Below are positions 34,660 to 44,086 of a stretch of 64,000 bases of DNA, one piece after another. Positions within the stretch are counted from its first letter, which is position 1. Each line of letters opens with the position of its first letter. This DNA comes from Lachnotalea glycerini. GTDB taxonomy: Bacteria; Bacillota; Clostridia; Lachnospirales; Lachnospiraceae. The notes below the pieces were generated by a model. The model did no database searches and was not told the origin of the DNA. It saw only the letters and a list, made by a program, of their open reading frames with translations. The stretch lies in the NCBI RefSeq assembly GCF_003201285.1, contig NZ_QICS01000007.1, positions 174,971 to 238,970 of the forward strand. Reading direction: 5' to 3'. The position numbers and the translations under genes are program-made.

Positions 34660-34734
34660 AAGAGGTATCATTTAAGAACAAAAATCATAAATATTTTTAT
34701 ATTGATATGTCTATATTTTTAATTTTATTTGTAA

Positions 34735-34763
34735 TTCACATTTCCTTTTATTTATGTTATACT
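34735..34763 (+). promoter_or_regulatory. Promoter of the TetR gene
   Basis: TTCACA (34735-34740), a 17-bp spacer and TATACT (34758-34763) lie 65 bp before the TetR start codon. Confidence 0.55.
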
Positions 34764-34827
34764 ACATGAAATGAATTTAATTATACTAAATCATTCCCTC
34801 CGGTATAAATAAGCCTGAAAGGAGAAA

Positions 34828-35415
34828 ATGATGTCGCAAATAACAAAACGTGCATTAGAAGAATCACTTAAAAAATTGCTTCTAAAAAAGCCTTTGGAGA
34901 AAATTACAATTACTGATATCACAGAAGATTGTGGAATCAGCCGTATGACCTTTTATTATCATTTTAAAGACATTTTTGATTTGGTTGAATGGTCTTGTGT
35001 CGAAGATGCCGCCAAGGCAATTGACGGAAAGAAAACCTACGATACCTGGCAACAAGGCTATTTGCAGATTTTTGAAGCTGTATTGGAAAACAAGCCTTTA
35101 ATCACAAATGCTTATCATTCAATCAGCCGTGAACAGGTAGAAATTTATCTCTATAAGCTTACTTATGATTTGTTAATAGGAGTTGTTAATGAACAGTCTT
35201 TTGGCATGGAAATTCGTGAGGAGGACAAAAAGTTTATTGCCGATTTTTATAAATTTGCTTTGGTTGGACTTTTGCTCGACTGGATTAAAAACGGGATGCG
35301 TGAAGATCCCGGTATAATAATCGACCGGCTCAGTATATTGGTTCATGGAAACATCAGTGCTGCTTTGGATCGGTACCGAACTGATATAATACATCAAAAC
35401 CATACAAATGATTAA
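34828..35415 (+). CDS. TetR family transcriptional regulator
   Basis: DNA-binding protein of 195 residues. The N-terminal helix-turn-helix is ALEESLKKLLLKKPLEKITI, then TDITEDCGISRMTFYYHFKDIFDL with the recognition helix RMTFYYHF. The C-terminal domain is of the type found in TetR_C_33/DhaS-like members and has no clear ligand signature. Two ATGs stand in tandem; the second (34831) is better spaced from AAGGAG. A strong terminator separates it from the oleate hydratase gene 117 bp downstream, so it may regulate that gene from its own promoter; response to fatty acids is a plausible inference. Confidence 0.9.
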   Translation: MMSQITKRALEESLKKLLLKKPLEKITITDITEDCGISRMTFYYHFKDIFDLVEWSCVEDAAKAIDGKKTYDTWQQGYLQIFEAVLENKPLITNAYHSISREQVEIYLYKLTYDLLIGVVNEQSFGMEIREEDKKFIADFYKFALVGLLLDWIKNGMREDPGIIIDRLSILVHGNISAALDRYRTDIIHQNHTND

Positions 35416-35431
35416 AATTTATACATTCTAT

Positions 35432-35468
35432 CCGTCATGATAAAACTTTTATCATGGCGGTTTCTTTG
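35432..35468 (+). terminator. Terminator of the TetR gene
   Basis: CCGTCATGATAAAA pairs with TTTTATCATGGCGG (one wobble) at 35432-35460, followed by TTTCTTTG. Confidence 0.85.
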
Positions 35469-35531
35469 TTTATGGCATTTCTTTCCTATAAGAGTAAAAT
35501 AAGATTATTAAAATTAATAGGAGGTATCTAT

Positions 35532-37307
35532 ATGTATTATTCAAGCGGTACTTATGAATCATTTGCTCGTCCACAAAAGCCTGAAGGTGTTGACCAAAAA
35601 TCAGCTTATATCATAGGTTCAGGTCTGGCAGCACTTTCAGCGGCCTGCTATCTTGTTCGTGACGGACAAATGAGTGGCAAAAGAATTCACATTCTTGAAA
35701 AAGATCCAATTCCGGGCGGAGCCTGTGATGGTTATCAATATGATAACTTAGGTTATGTTATGCGTGGTGGTCGTGAGATGGACAATCATTTTGAATGTAT
35801 GTGGGATATTATGCGTTCCATTCCATCCATCGAGACAGAAGGAATAAGCGTTCTGGATGAATACTACTGGCTTAACAAGCACGACCCTAACTATTCTCTT
35901 ATGCGTGCAACCTTAAATCGAGGAGAAGATGCCCATACGGAAAACAAATTTAATCTTTCTGACAAAGGTTCTATGGAAATTATGAAGCTGTTTTTCACTC
36001 CGGATGAAGATCTATATGATAAACCAATCACGGATTTTTTTAGCTTTGATGTATTAAATTCTAATTTCTGGCTATACTGGCGTACTATGTTCGCATTTGA
36101 AAACTGGCACAGTGCATTGGAAATGAAACTATATATCAGGCGATTTATCCATCACATCGGGGGACTACCTGATTTTAAAGCACTTCGTTTTACAAAATAT
36201 AACCAGTATGAGTCAATGATTCTTCCTATGATTAAATATTTGGAAGCACATGAGGTTCAATTCCACTACAATACCAAAGTTGTAAATGTTGAATTTGATA
36301 TACAATCTGATAAAAAAATAGCAAAATCTGTATCTGTTATTAGAGATGGAAATGATGAAACAATTGATTTAACTGAAAATGACTTAATCTTTATTACCAA
36401 CGGAGGCTGCGTAGAAAATTCTACTCTTGGCGATCAAAATCATCCGGCATTATTTAATAAAGAAATCAAAGAAGGCGGAGGCTGGGATATGTGGCGTAAA
36501 ATTGCAGCACAAGACCCATCCTTTGGACATCCTGACAAGTTTTGCTATGACCCGGAATTAACAAACTGGATGTCAGCTACTGTAACTACTCTAGATGACC
36601 GTATTCCTCCATACATACAAAGTATATGTAAAAGAGATCCTTTCAGCGGAAAAGTAGTAACCGGCGGCATTGTAACCGTAAAAGATTCTAACTGGCTTCT
36701 TAGCTGGACCTTTAACCGCCAGCCACAGTTTCGCAATCAACCAAAAGGACAGCTTGTAGGATGGATTTATGGCTTATTCAGTGATAAACCGGGTAACTAT
36801 ATCAAAAAGCCAATGCGTGATTGTACCGGTAAGGAAATTTGCATGGAGTGGTTATACCACATGGGCGTACCTGAAAATGAAATTGAAGATATGGCGTCCA
36901 ACAGTGCCAATACTATTCCTTGTATGATGCCATATATTACAGCTTTCTTCATGCCACGAAGTACTGGTGATCGTCCGGCTGTTGTTCCGGAGGGCAGTGT
37001 TAATTTTGCTTTCCTTGGTCAATTTGCCGAAACAGCCCGTGACACTATATTCACAACCGAATATTCCATTCGTACCGGAATGGAGGCTGTTTATACTCTT
37101 TTGAATGTAGACCGCGGTGTACCTGAGGTGTGGGGCAGTGTATTTGATGTTCGTGATTTACTCAATGCGACGGTTCAGCTTCGAGACGGCAAAAAAGCAA
37201 TTGATATGAATCTGAGCTTGAAACAGAAATTAGCACTTAAGGACTTGCTAAAGAAAATAGAAGGAACTGACATTGAGAAACTTCTAAAGGAATATCATAT
37301 TATTTAA
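35532..37307 (+). CDS. ohyA: Oleate hydratase
   Basis: FAD-binding fatty acid hydratase (myosin-cross-reactive antigen family) adding water to the cis-9 double bond of oleate and similar acids, giving 10-hydroxystearate; 591 residues from the ATG at 35532, chosen because GGAGG lies seven bases upstream. The dinucleotide fold starts SAYIIGSGLAALSAACYLV (24-43). GGREMDNHFECMWD carries the conserved catalytic glutamate region, and TNGGCVENSTLGD and IPCMMPYITAFFMPR are further family blocks. Length is normal. Gut bacteria use the enzyme to detoxify unsaturated fatty acids. A TetR gene lies just upstream and a strong terminator follows. Confidence 0.96.
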   Translation: MYYSSGTYESFARPQKPEGVDQKSAYIIGSGLAALSAACYLVRDGQMSGKRIHILEKDPIPGGACDGYQYDNLGYVMRGGREMDNHFECMWDIMRSIPSIETEGISVLDEYYWLNKHDPNYSLMRATLNRGEDAHTENKFNLSDKGSMEIMKLFFTPDEDLYDKPITDFFSFDVLNSNFWLYWRTMFAFENWHSALEMKLYIRRFIHHIGGLPDFKALRFTKYNQYESMILPMIKYLEAHEVQFHYNTKVVNVEFDIQSDKKIAKSVSVIRDGNDETIDLTENDLIFITNGGCVENSTLGDQNHPALFNKEIKEGGGWDMWRKIAAQDPSFGHPDKFCYDPELTNWMSATVTTLDDRIPPYIQSICKRDPFSGKVVTGGIVTVKDSNWLLSWTFNRQPQFRNQPKGQLVGWIYGLFSDKPGNYIKKPMRDCTGKEICMEWLYHMGVPENEIEDMASNSANTIPCMMPYITAFFMPRSTGDRPAVVPEGSVNFAFLGQFAETARDTIFTTEYSIRTGMEAVYTLLNVDRGVPEVWGSVFDVRDLLNATVQLRDGKKAIDMNLSLKQKLALKDLLKKIEGTDIEKLLKEYHII

Positions 37308-37349
37308 TAAAACGACACCTACATAACTAACTTAAATTTGTAAATTAAT

Positions 37350-37390
37350 ATAAAAATCCCAGGATATTTAGCTATTCTGGGATTTTTATA
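37350..37390. terminator. Bidirectional terminator
   Basis: AAAAATCCCAG (37352-37362) pairs with CTGGGATTTTT (37377-37387), extended by TAT/ATA on the outside. U tracts exist on both strands, serving the oleate hydratase and PTS genes, which converge here. Confidence 0.9.
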
Positions 37391-37451
37391 TTAATTTTCT
37401 TTTCCTACTGTACAAAGAGAAATGATCTAGACTTTAAAACCAAACTAATAT

Positions 37452-39104
37452 TTATGCCTTCTCATGGCTTAATGTTTGCACATATTCTTCAAAATCACTT
37501 TTTATAATGCTTACATGTGGGCCATAAATAATTTGAACTCCCGTGCCTTTCTTTATAATACCTTTAGCACCTGTATCCTTTAATAATTGATCATCTATAA
37601 CCAAAGAATCAACGACTGTTAATCGTAATCTGGTGGCGCATGCATCAATATCCACTAAATTTTTTTCGCCGCCTATTCCTTTCAAAATCATAGCTGATAT
37701 ATAATTTTCTTTAGATACTTCTGTATTCACTTCCCCATCTATTTTATTTTTTTTATTATAATCTTCCCTAGTATATAGCTTAATTTCATTTTCATCCTCT
37801 TCACGTCCTGGAGTAGCTAAATTAAATTTGATAATGAAAAATTTAAAAATAAAATAATAAGCTGCTGCATACCCAATAAAAACAGGTATGATTCGAAACC
37901 AATTTGTCTTTGCATTTCCTTGAAGCAAGCCATACAACGTGAAATCAATAAAGCCGCAGGAAAAAGTTGTACCAATGCAAATATCGAAAGCATGGCAAAT
38001 TATAAAGGATATTCCTGCTAATACACAATGTAACACATACAATGCAGGTGCAACAAACAAAAATGTAAATTCAATTGGCTCTGTAATTCCTGTTAAGAAA
38101 GATGTAAGTGCTGCTGAAAGAAGCAAACCGCCTACAATTTTACGGTTTTTGGGTTTTGATGTTTTGTACATTGCAAATGCAGCTCCTGGCAGCCCTGCCA
38201 TCATAAAAGAATACTTTCCAGTCATAAAACGACATGCCTCCACACTAAACTTTACCGTATGAGAGGATGCCAGTTCTGCAAAATAAATATTCTGAGCTCC
38301 TGCAACAGTAACTCCATCTATCACAGCAGTGCCACCTAGTCCTGTTTGCCAAAACGGAATGTAAAATACGTGATGAAGTCCAAATGGAATTAATGCACGT
38401 TCTATAAAGCCAAAAATAAATGTTCCTGCATAACCTGAGTTTGTAACCAATCCACCTGCTGCAAAAATACCATTTTGTACTATCGGCCATATATAAAAAC
38501 ATACAATACCAACTAAAATATATACTAAAACAGAAATAATGGGAACAAACCGGATTCCCGAGAAAAAGGAGAGGGCTGCTGGTAATTTTTGCTTATAGAA
38601 ACGATTATGTAATGCGGCAACACCAATACCTACTATTATACCGCCAAATACTCCCATTTGTAAGGAACTGATGCCACATACATCCGTAAGTGCCCCACTT
38701 AACACTTTATCGGCATAACTTCCATCTGAAAGAATATAACCGTTTAATTTTAGCATTGCATTAATGGTCGTATGCATAACCAAAAAGGAGATTGCAGCAG
38801 CCAAAACTGCTACACCTTTTTCATTTTTTGCCATACCAAGCGCAACTGCCATAGCAAAAATAATTGGAAGATTTCCAAATATAACACTTCCAACCTGAGA
38901 CATAATCGTTAACAAAGCGTTTAAAACGGTTCCCGAACCCAATAATCCTTCTAAATGATACGATGTTATGGTGGTTTGGTTGGTAAAGGACGCCCCAAGT
39001 CCTAATAATAAACCAGCAATTGGCAAAATTGAAACCGGCAGAAAAAATGCTTTTCCAATTTTTTGAACTGTTGCAAATACTTTTCCATTCTTTTTTCTTT
39101 CCAT
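37452..39104 (-). CDS. PTS EIICB of the glucose/glucoside family
   Basis: Sugar-transporting phosphotransferase permease of 550 residues. The IIC domain (about 1-430) begins KIGKAFFLPVSILPIAGLLLG, has around ten membrane helices and the conserved GITEPIEFTFLF motif. The IIB domain (about 465-545) carries the phosphorylated Cys489 in DIDACATRLRLTV. There is no IIA domain, so a separate EIIA is needed. Its operon has a GH4 6-phospho-glucosidase and galM, so the sugar is probably a beta-glucoside such as cellobiose, taken up as its 6-phosphate. A maltose-type substrate is less likely for the reason given for the GH4 gene. Confidence 0.92.
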   Translation of the reverse strand: MERKKNGKVFATVQKIGKAFFLPVSILPIAGLLLGLGASFTNQTTITSYHLEGLLGSGTVLNALLTIMSQVGSVIFGNLPIIFAMAVALGMAKNEKGVAVLAAAISFLVMHTTINAMLKLNGYILSDGSYADKVLSGALTDVCGISSLQMGVFGGIIVGIGVAALHNRFYKQKLPAALSFFSGIRFVPIISVLVYILVGIVCFYIWPIVQNGIFAAGGLVTNSGYAGTFIFGFIERALIPFGLHHVFYIPFWQTGLGGTAVIDGVTVAGAQNIYFAELASSHTVKFSVEACRFMTGKYSFMMAGLPGAAFAMYKTSKPKNRKIVGGLLLSAALTSFLTGITEPIEFTFLFVAPALYVLHCVLAGISFIICHAFDICIGTTFSCGFIDFTLYGLLQGNAKTNWFRIIPVFIGYAAAYYFIFKFFIIKFNLATPGREEDENEIKLYTREDYNKKNKIDGEVNTEVSKENYISAMILKGIGGEKNLVDIDACATRLRLTVVDSLVIDDQLLKDTGAKGIIKKGTGVQIIYGPHVSIIKSDFEEYVQTLSHEKA

Positions 39105-39199
39105 ATTTTAAACCTCCCAAATTTTATTATCTTATATGACAATGAATAATCCTTTATAACAATTTATATTGAGAATCCCCATATCTTGATATACCTCAT

Positions 39200-40240
39200 T
39201 TAAACAAATTGATATATCGTCGTTGTTTTGAATTCCATTCCCTTGTCAAATATTGGTGACGGAAAGTGCTTTATGTTGATACTGTTTGGGTAGAAGTGAG
39301 GTTCCATACAAAAGCCTCCTCTTTTTTGGTAAACAGTACTCCCCTTTCCTACTGTTTGTTTCATTGTATTGCCTGTATAGAACTGTAAGCCTGGCTGATC
39401 CGAATACACTTCCATGGTAATACCCGATTCACTGGAAGCTTCTGCTATCTTTCTAATACCAATATTTTGATAGTTAAGAACAAAATTGTGATCATAACCC
39501 TGTGCAAGTCTTAGCTGTTCACAATCACTCTCTATTTCTTTTCCAATGATTTTAGGAACTTCAAAATCAAAAACAGTGTTCTTTACTGTGGCAATTTCTC
39601 CAGTAGGTATCAAACCTTTCTTAATCGGTGTATACTGGTTAGCATTTATAGTAACCACGGTATCTAAAATACTTCCACTCTCATGTCCATTCAGATTAAA
39701 ATAGGTATGATTTGTTAAATTTATCAAAGTTTTTTTATCACTGATTGCACGATATGAAATAATAAGTCCGTTTGCATTTGTTAATGAATAGGTAACGGAT
39801 ACATCTAGATTGCCTGGAAAGCCTTGTTCTCCATCCACACTTCGATAATAAAATTCTACGGAATTATCGCAAATTACATGAAAATCCCATAAAATCTTAT
39901 GAAATCCATGTTCCTTATCACTATGGATATTATTTCCATTATTGTTATCAACTAATTCATATAGTACATCATCAATCTTAAACTTGGCTCCTTCAATGCG
40001 ATTTACATTTCTTCCAACAGTTGCACCAAGCATCATCGGATTTTTAAAATACTCCTCTAATTTGTCATAACCTAAAACTACGTCCTTTATTTTTCCCGAT
40101 TTACTAAATGCATGCAAGGAAACCAGTATGGCTCCATAATTAGTGACTTCTGCTTTCATTCCTCTTTCATTTAAAAGTGTAAATAGGTAAGCCTCTTTTC
40201 CCTCCTTGGTTTTTCCAAATAACTTCATCGCAACACTCAT
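39200..40240 (-). CDS. galM: Aldose 1-epimerase
   Basis: Mutarotase of 346 residues interconverting alpha and beta anomers of sugars such as glucose and galactose. VTNYGAILVSLH near the N-terminus, LGATVGRNVNRIEGAKF, the catalytic histidine block LTNHTYFNLNGH and the C-terminal SDQPGLQFYTGN are the family markers. The GGAGGG site lies close to the ATG. It lies between the GH4 and PTS genes, and would equilibrate the free sugar released from phosphorylated glucosides. Confidence 0.95.
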   Translation of the reverse strand: MSVAMKLFGKTKEGKEAYLFTLLNERGMKAEVTNYGAILVSLHAFSKSGKIKDVVLGYDKLEEYFKNPMMLGATVGRNVNRIEGAKFKIDDVLYELVDNNNGNNIHSDKEHGFHKILWDFHVICDNSVEFYYRSVDGEQGFPGNLDVSVTYSLTNANGLIISYRAISDKKTLINLTNHTYFNLNGHESGSILDTVVTINANQYTPIKKGLIPTGEIATVKNTVFDFEVPKIIGKEIESDCEQLRLAQGYDHNFVLNYQNIGIRKIAEASSESGITMEVYSDQPGLQFYTGNTMKQTVGKGSTVYQKRGGFCMEPHFYPNSINIKHFPSPIFDKGMEFKTTTIYQFV

Positions 40241-40261
40241 ATGCCCTCCATTAATTCTTTT

Positions 40262-40275
40262 ACTTTCATGAAAGT
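40262..40275. other. 14-bp perfect palindrome between GH4 and galM
   Basis: ACTTTCATGAAAGT lies in the 41-bp gap between the two genes. It can be a DNA site for the RpiR regulator or a small RNA hairpin in the polycistronic message. No U tract follows. Confidence 0.3.
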
Positions 40276-40281
40276 TTCTTT

Positions 40282-41670
40282 CTAATATCCATTTTCAATT
40301 AGTTTGACTACTACAGCATCCTTAGATGCCACTCCATCCTTTTTTAACTGACCAATTTTCTCATCAAATTGAGGAAGATATTTTGCATGAGCAACGAGCA
40401 ATTCATCAAGAATTTGTTTTGCCTCTCTTCCGCTTTGGATTAATGGATTAATTGTAAATGCCTCTAAAGCTTGTCCATAATCTCCTGATAAAGCTGCTTC
40501 AATCGTGCATTCTTCCATAGCTTTCATTATTTGCACCCAGCCCTTTTCTGCGGATCGCATTTTCCCCCATGCAATCGGACTCGCACCTTTTGCTGTGATT
40601 ATACTTGATACTTCAACAATTGATTCCGAATCAAGGCATGAAATTGCTCCCTTGTTCTTTGTGCTTACTACCATATGGCTTCCTTTATCATTATAAATTG
40701 CGCTGATACATTCACATGCTGTATCGCTATAGTAGGCTCCTCCTCGCTTTTTTAATTGCTCTGGCTTTGTTGTCAGATCAGGATTTTGATATATTTTAAA
40801 TAATTCAGCCTCTACCTCTTTCATTTGTTCGGCTCGTGTTCCACCGCAGCGAAACTCTTCTATACTGTGCTCTAGCATTTCTTTTTCGAGATAATAGTAA
40901 CGATGATAACCGCAAGGCAACAAATGCATAGTATGCAATAATTCCAGTGGAAATTCAGCTTGGTAAATATTAGCAGGGGTTCCGCCGTTTTTTTCATTAA
41001 TATGATCAATTATTTGATCTGTCATATCATTTCCCTGATTATCAAAAACTTTGTGCCAATGAAAGTGATTTAGACCTGCAAACTGATGATGTAACTTTGT
41101 CGGCTCCATACCAAGCACATTGGGTTCATTCATCATTGCAATCCCTGGTACATTACATAATCCAATACACTTTTCCCATCCAAACTGCTTAATTACAGCT
41201 TCTGTAATGATTCCACTTGGATTCGTGAAGTTAATGAGCCATGCATTTGGACATAAGGCTTTCATATCCTTAATAATCTCTTTCATAACTGGAATTGTAC
41301 GAAATGCTTTAAATACTCCTCCTGCCCCATTCGTTTCCTGTCCCAACATTCCATGTAGTAAAGGTATCCTTTCATCAATAATTCTTGCATCTAGTAGTCC
41401 AACCCGAAACTGTGTTGTCACAAAATCAGCATTTACTAATGCCTCTTGCCTATTCAATGTAGTATATACCTTTACCTTGTATCCAGCCGCATCCCACATA
41501 CGTTGTGCCAGTCTCCCTACAATCTCTAACTTTTCTTTTCCATCTTCTATATCAACCAGCCATATTTCTTTAATGGGAAGCTCTTCATATCGATTAATGA
41601 AACCTTCTATGAGCTCTGGTGTATAGCTGCTGCCTCCCCCTATTGTTACAATTTTTATACTACCTTTCAT
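40282..41670 (-). CDS. GH4 6-phospho-beta-glucosidase
   Basis: NAD- and metal-dependent glycosidase of 462 residues from the ATG at 41670, which has GGAGG six bases upstream; a longer frame adds 15 unsupported residues. The NAD fold is KIVTIGGGSSYTPELIEGF. Metal and substrate motifs are FTNPSG (148-153), CNVPG (172-176) and NHFHW (201-205). CNVP is the form found in 6-phospho-beta-glucosidases, whereas 6-phospho-alpha-glucosidases carry CDMP. It is the first gene of a GH4-galM-PTS operon and would cleave imported cellobiose 6-phosphate or aryl-beta-glucoside 6-phosphates. Confidence 0.93.
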   Translation of the reverse strand: MKGSIKIVTIGGGSSYTPELIEGFINRYEELPIKEIWLVDIEDGKEKLEIVGRLAQRMWDAAGYKVKVYTTLNRQEALVNADFVTTQFRVGLLDARIIDERIPLLHGMLGQETNGAGGVFKAFRTIPVMKEIIKDMKALCPNAWLINFTNPSGIITEAVIKQFGWEKCIGLCNVPGIAMMNEPNVLGMEPTKLHHQFAGLNHFHWHKVFDNQGNDMTDQIIDHINEKNGGTPANIYQAEFPLELLHTMHLLPCGYHRYYYLEKEMLEHSIEEFRCGGTRAEQMKEVEAELFKIYQNPDLTTKPEQLKKRGGAYYSDTACECISAIYNDKGSHMVVSTKNKGAISCLDSESIVEVSSIITAKGASPIAWGKMRSAEKGWVQIMKAMEECTIEAALSGDYGQALEAFTINPLIQSGREAKQILDELLVAHAKYLPQFDEKIGQLKKDGVASKDAVVVKLIENGY

Positions 41671-41732
41671 GTAGCTCCTCCTTAAAGATAACCTTATTTC
41701 AATTATTACGGCCATAATTAATTGTTATATTT

Positions 41733-41761
41733 ACTATATTTATTTCTCAGGTTCTCGTCAA
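41733..41761 (-). promoter_or_regulatory. Promoter of the GH4-galM-PTS operon
   Basis: TTGACG (41761-41756), a 17-bp spacer and TATAGT (41738-41733) on the minus strand. An imperfect inverted repeat, CAATTATTA with TAATTAATTG, lies between the transcription start and the ribosome-binding site (41700-41724) and could be the RpiR operator. Confidence 0.6.
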
Positions 41762-41892
41762 TAAACCACAAATATTCTGGTTCTTTTTTTCAAAAATAAA
41801 CTGTATAATTTTTATTCTTTGATACTTTTTGAAACTTTTTAAGGAACGAATATGCAAAAAGCTAAAATGGATGTTCGTAGAACTTTATTAAT

Positions 41893-41926
41893 AAAAAAAA
41901 GCTTATCAGAGTTTTCTCCAACAAGC
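41893..41926 (-). terminator. Terminator of the RpiR gene
   Basis: An 11-bp stem with three wobbles (41901-41911 with 41916-41926) around AAAA is followed on the minus strand by eight T residues. Confidence 0.85.
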
Positions 41927-41953
41927 ATTTTACTATTTTAATTTAAATCTATT

Positions 41954-42817
41954 CTAATTTGGTTCATTAATATTTCTATCATCAACAATGCCAATGACTT
42001 CCTGAGTGTAATCCATGTTCGCTTTATAATCCATTTTAAAAATACAGCTAAATAATACATCAAGCATATACTGCATGGCAATATGCGACGAAAACTGTGA
42101 TATTCTATTTCGTAAATGTTCTCTGTCACTGATATACAAATGATATTTAACATAATTAGATATCGCATTATTCCCGACTCTTCCTACCAAAATAATATCA
42201 ATCCCTTTATTATATAAGGTTTCTACTATAATTGGCAAAAAAGTAGCCTTACCCGAATACGATAAAATCATGGCCACATGATTTTTCTTAGATGCAGTAG
42301 CCGTACAGCGCTTATCATAAAAAGATTCTGGGCAATTAACAATTCGTCCAATTGCACGCATTTTGTCTTGAAAATTAATTGCAATACTTTGATTATGTGC
42401 ATGTGTATAGATATCAATAATGTCTGCATGATGCAATAATACAACTATCTTATTTAATTCCTCCACATCAATAAAATTATAAGTATCTGTTATTGATGCT
42501 TCATATAATTTTAGCAGTTTCTGCGCAATAACTTTTTGTGTATCCGTACTCTCAAACGGAAAATTTACATCAATTTGGTTATATGAATCGCTTTCCTGTA
42601 AAAGATCTTGAATCAATCTTACCTTTAATTCATTAAATCCATCTAATCCAATCTTTTTGCAAAAACGATGAATGGCAGATTTTGATACAAATGTTTTTTC
42701 TGATAAAATTTGAATAGATAAGTTCTTTATTTCCTCTTTATTTTGTAAAATATATTTTGCCAACTGAAATTCGACAGGTGTTAAATTATAGCATTTAATC
42801 AGATTTTCTATTGTCAT
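41954..42817 (-). CDS. RpiR/MurR family regulator of the glucoside operon
   Basis: Transcription factor of 287 residues from the ATG at 42817 (AAGGA upstream). The N-terminal HTH_6 domain is NLSIQILSEKTFVSKSAIHR, then FCKKIGLDGFNELKVRL. The C-terminal SIS domain (about 105-245) has DIIDIYTHAHNQSIAINFQDK and ILSYSGKATFLPIIVETLYNKG, the phosphosugar-binding loops, though the first loop has lost the usual GxGxS. It probably senses an imported phosphorylated sugar and controls the adjacent GH4-galM-PTS operon. It has its own terminator, so it is a separate unit. Confidence 0.9.
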   Translation of the reverse strand: MTIENLIKCYNLTPVEFQLAKYILQNKEEIKNLSIQILSEKTFVSKSAIHRFCKKIGLDGFNELKVRLIQDLLQESDSYNQIDVNFPFESTDTQKVIAQKLLKLYEASITDTYNFIDVEELNKIVVLLHHADIIDIYTHAHNQSIAINFQDKMRAIGRIVNCPESFYDKRCTATASKKNHVAMILSYSGKATFLPIIVETLYNKGIDIILVGRVGNNAISNYVKYHLYISDREHLRNRISQFSSHIAMQYMLDVLFSCIFKMDYKANMDYTQEVIGIVDDRNINEPN

Positions 42818-43030
42818 AGTATCCTTACGCTCCATTCATTTAATATCCAATTCTAATTTTAAAACATTATTTACTAATTCGCAATTTTTATTCTAGAGCC
42901 ATTAATATAGTTTTGTATTAAATTCATTTTAAACCTATCAAAATAATATTCAACCATTAATTTTCTCAATCACCTATAATTATCCCATGAAAGCAATTGT
43001 TTCAACTATATAAGATTAATTGATGTCATA
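42818..43030. other. Non-coding stretch between RpiR and the betaine operon
   Basis: AT-rich sequence with short chance palindromes only. It must contain the RpiR promoter, but no convincing -10/-35 pair was seen. Together with the terminator that follows, the gene-free stretch is about 325 bases. Confidence 0.3.
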
Positions 43031-43079
43031 CAAAATGAGTCAACATTCAATCATACTGATCCAATGTTGACTCATTTTT
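43031..43079. terminator. Terminator of the glycine betaine operon
   Basis: Perfect 14-bp arms (AATGAGTCAACATT at 43034-43047 and its complement at 43063-43076) with TTTT on either strand. It follows the opuAC-like gene by about 65 bases. Confidence 0.85.
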
Positions 43080-43143
43080 GATGTACCTATCTTTCAAAAT
43101 AGGTACCATTCTTTATCGTTTAATAGTTAGTACTATTCAACTG

Positions 43144-44064
43144 TTATTGTATCATCCAGCCTTGCACAAGTTCATCGTGTGCATTCATCCAATCTCTGGC
43201 AACGTCAAGCGGTTCTCTTGTGTCTTCCTCGATTGCTCCCATCAAATCGCCAAGATCTGATTCTGTCAATTTAAAGCTCTTTAGAAATTCTACTACCTTA
43301 GGTTGATCCTCTTCTAAACCTTTTCTGGTAATAATGTGAATATTTTCTACTTCACCAAACACTCCCTTAGGGTCTTCTAAAAATTTCAAGTCCCATCTTG
43401 CAAATTTCCAATGAGGTGACCAGCCGGTAACCACAATCGGTTCATTTGCTTCAATTGCCTTACCTAACGCAGCTGTCATTGTTGTTCCACTCCCTGTTAA
43501 AAGATCATATTCAAGACCATACTCTTGAATTGCATTTTCAGCTGCAGTCATAAGACCTGCTCCTGCGTCAATTCCTACTATTTTTCCACCAAATAAATCT
43601 TTATTATCATTTAATTCTTCGATACTGTTGATTTCTACATAGGATGGTACAACTACACCTAATCTGGCATTTTCATAGCTTACTCCAAGATCTACTACAT
43701 CATCACCATACTTTTCCATATATTCTTTATGTGTGACAGGAAGCCATACATCAAGAAATGCATCTGTATTTCCACTGGCAATGGAAGTAAACACAGGAGC
43801 AATATCTGCCATCGTCATATCTACCTCATATCCCATCTTATCTTCTAAAATAGCCGCTGCAAGATTTGTCATTGCAATACCTTCTGACCAATTTACATAT
43901 GCCAGTTTTACAGTTTTCTTTTCTTCTTTTGAATCTGCATCAGTCTCTGAATTTATGTCCTCATTATTTCCTGCACTTGTTTCCTTATTATTGTCAGATG
44001 TACATGCTGTTAAAGTACCTATCATCATAACAGCCGCTAACAGCATTATAAATTTTTTCTTCAT
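43144..44064 (-). CDS. opuAC: Glycine betaine/proline-betaine binding lipoprotein
   Basis: Extracellular binding protein of 306 residues, anchored by lipid at Cys21 (lipobox GTLTAC). A glutamate/asparagine-rich linker follows, then an OpuAC domain: KLAYVNWSEGIAMTNLAA, DAFLDVWLPVTHKEY and VTGWSPHWKFARWDLKFLEDP, with the tryptophans that form the cage around quaternary ammonium groups. GGAGG precedes the ATG. It is the third gene of an ATPase-permease-binding protein operon, importing osmoprotectants under salt stress. Confidence 0.95.
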   Translation of the reverse strand: MKKKFIMLLAAVMMIGTLTACTSDNNKETSAGNNEDINSETDADSKEEKKTVKLAYVNWSEGIAMTNLAAAILEDKMGYEVDMTMADIAPVFTSIASGNTDAFLDVWLPVTHKEYMEKYGDDVVDLGVSYENARLGVVVPSYVEINSIEELNDNKDLFGGKIVGIDAGAGLMTAAENAIQEYGLEYDLLTGSGTTMTAALGKAIEANEPIVVTGWSPHWKFARWDLKFLEDPKGVFGEVENIHIITRKGLEEDQPKVVEFLKSFKLTESDLGDLMGAIEEDTREPLDVARDWMNAHDELVQGWMIQ

Positions 44065-44086
44065 ACTTTACTTCCTCCTGTTAATT

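Noticed and set aside
38821..39120. Separate small protein overlapping the PTS gene on the same strand
   Set aside because: It is a different reading frame within the coding sequence of the EIIC domain, has no independent ribosome-binding site and a composition typical of an out-of-frame reading.
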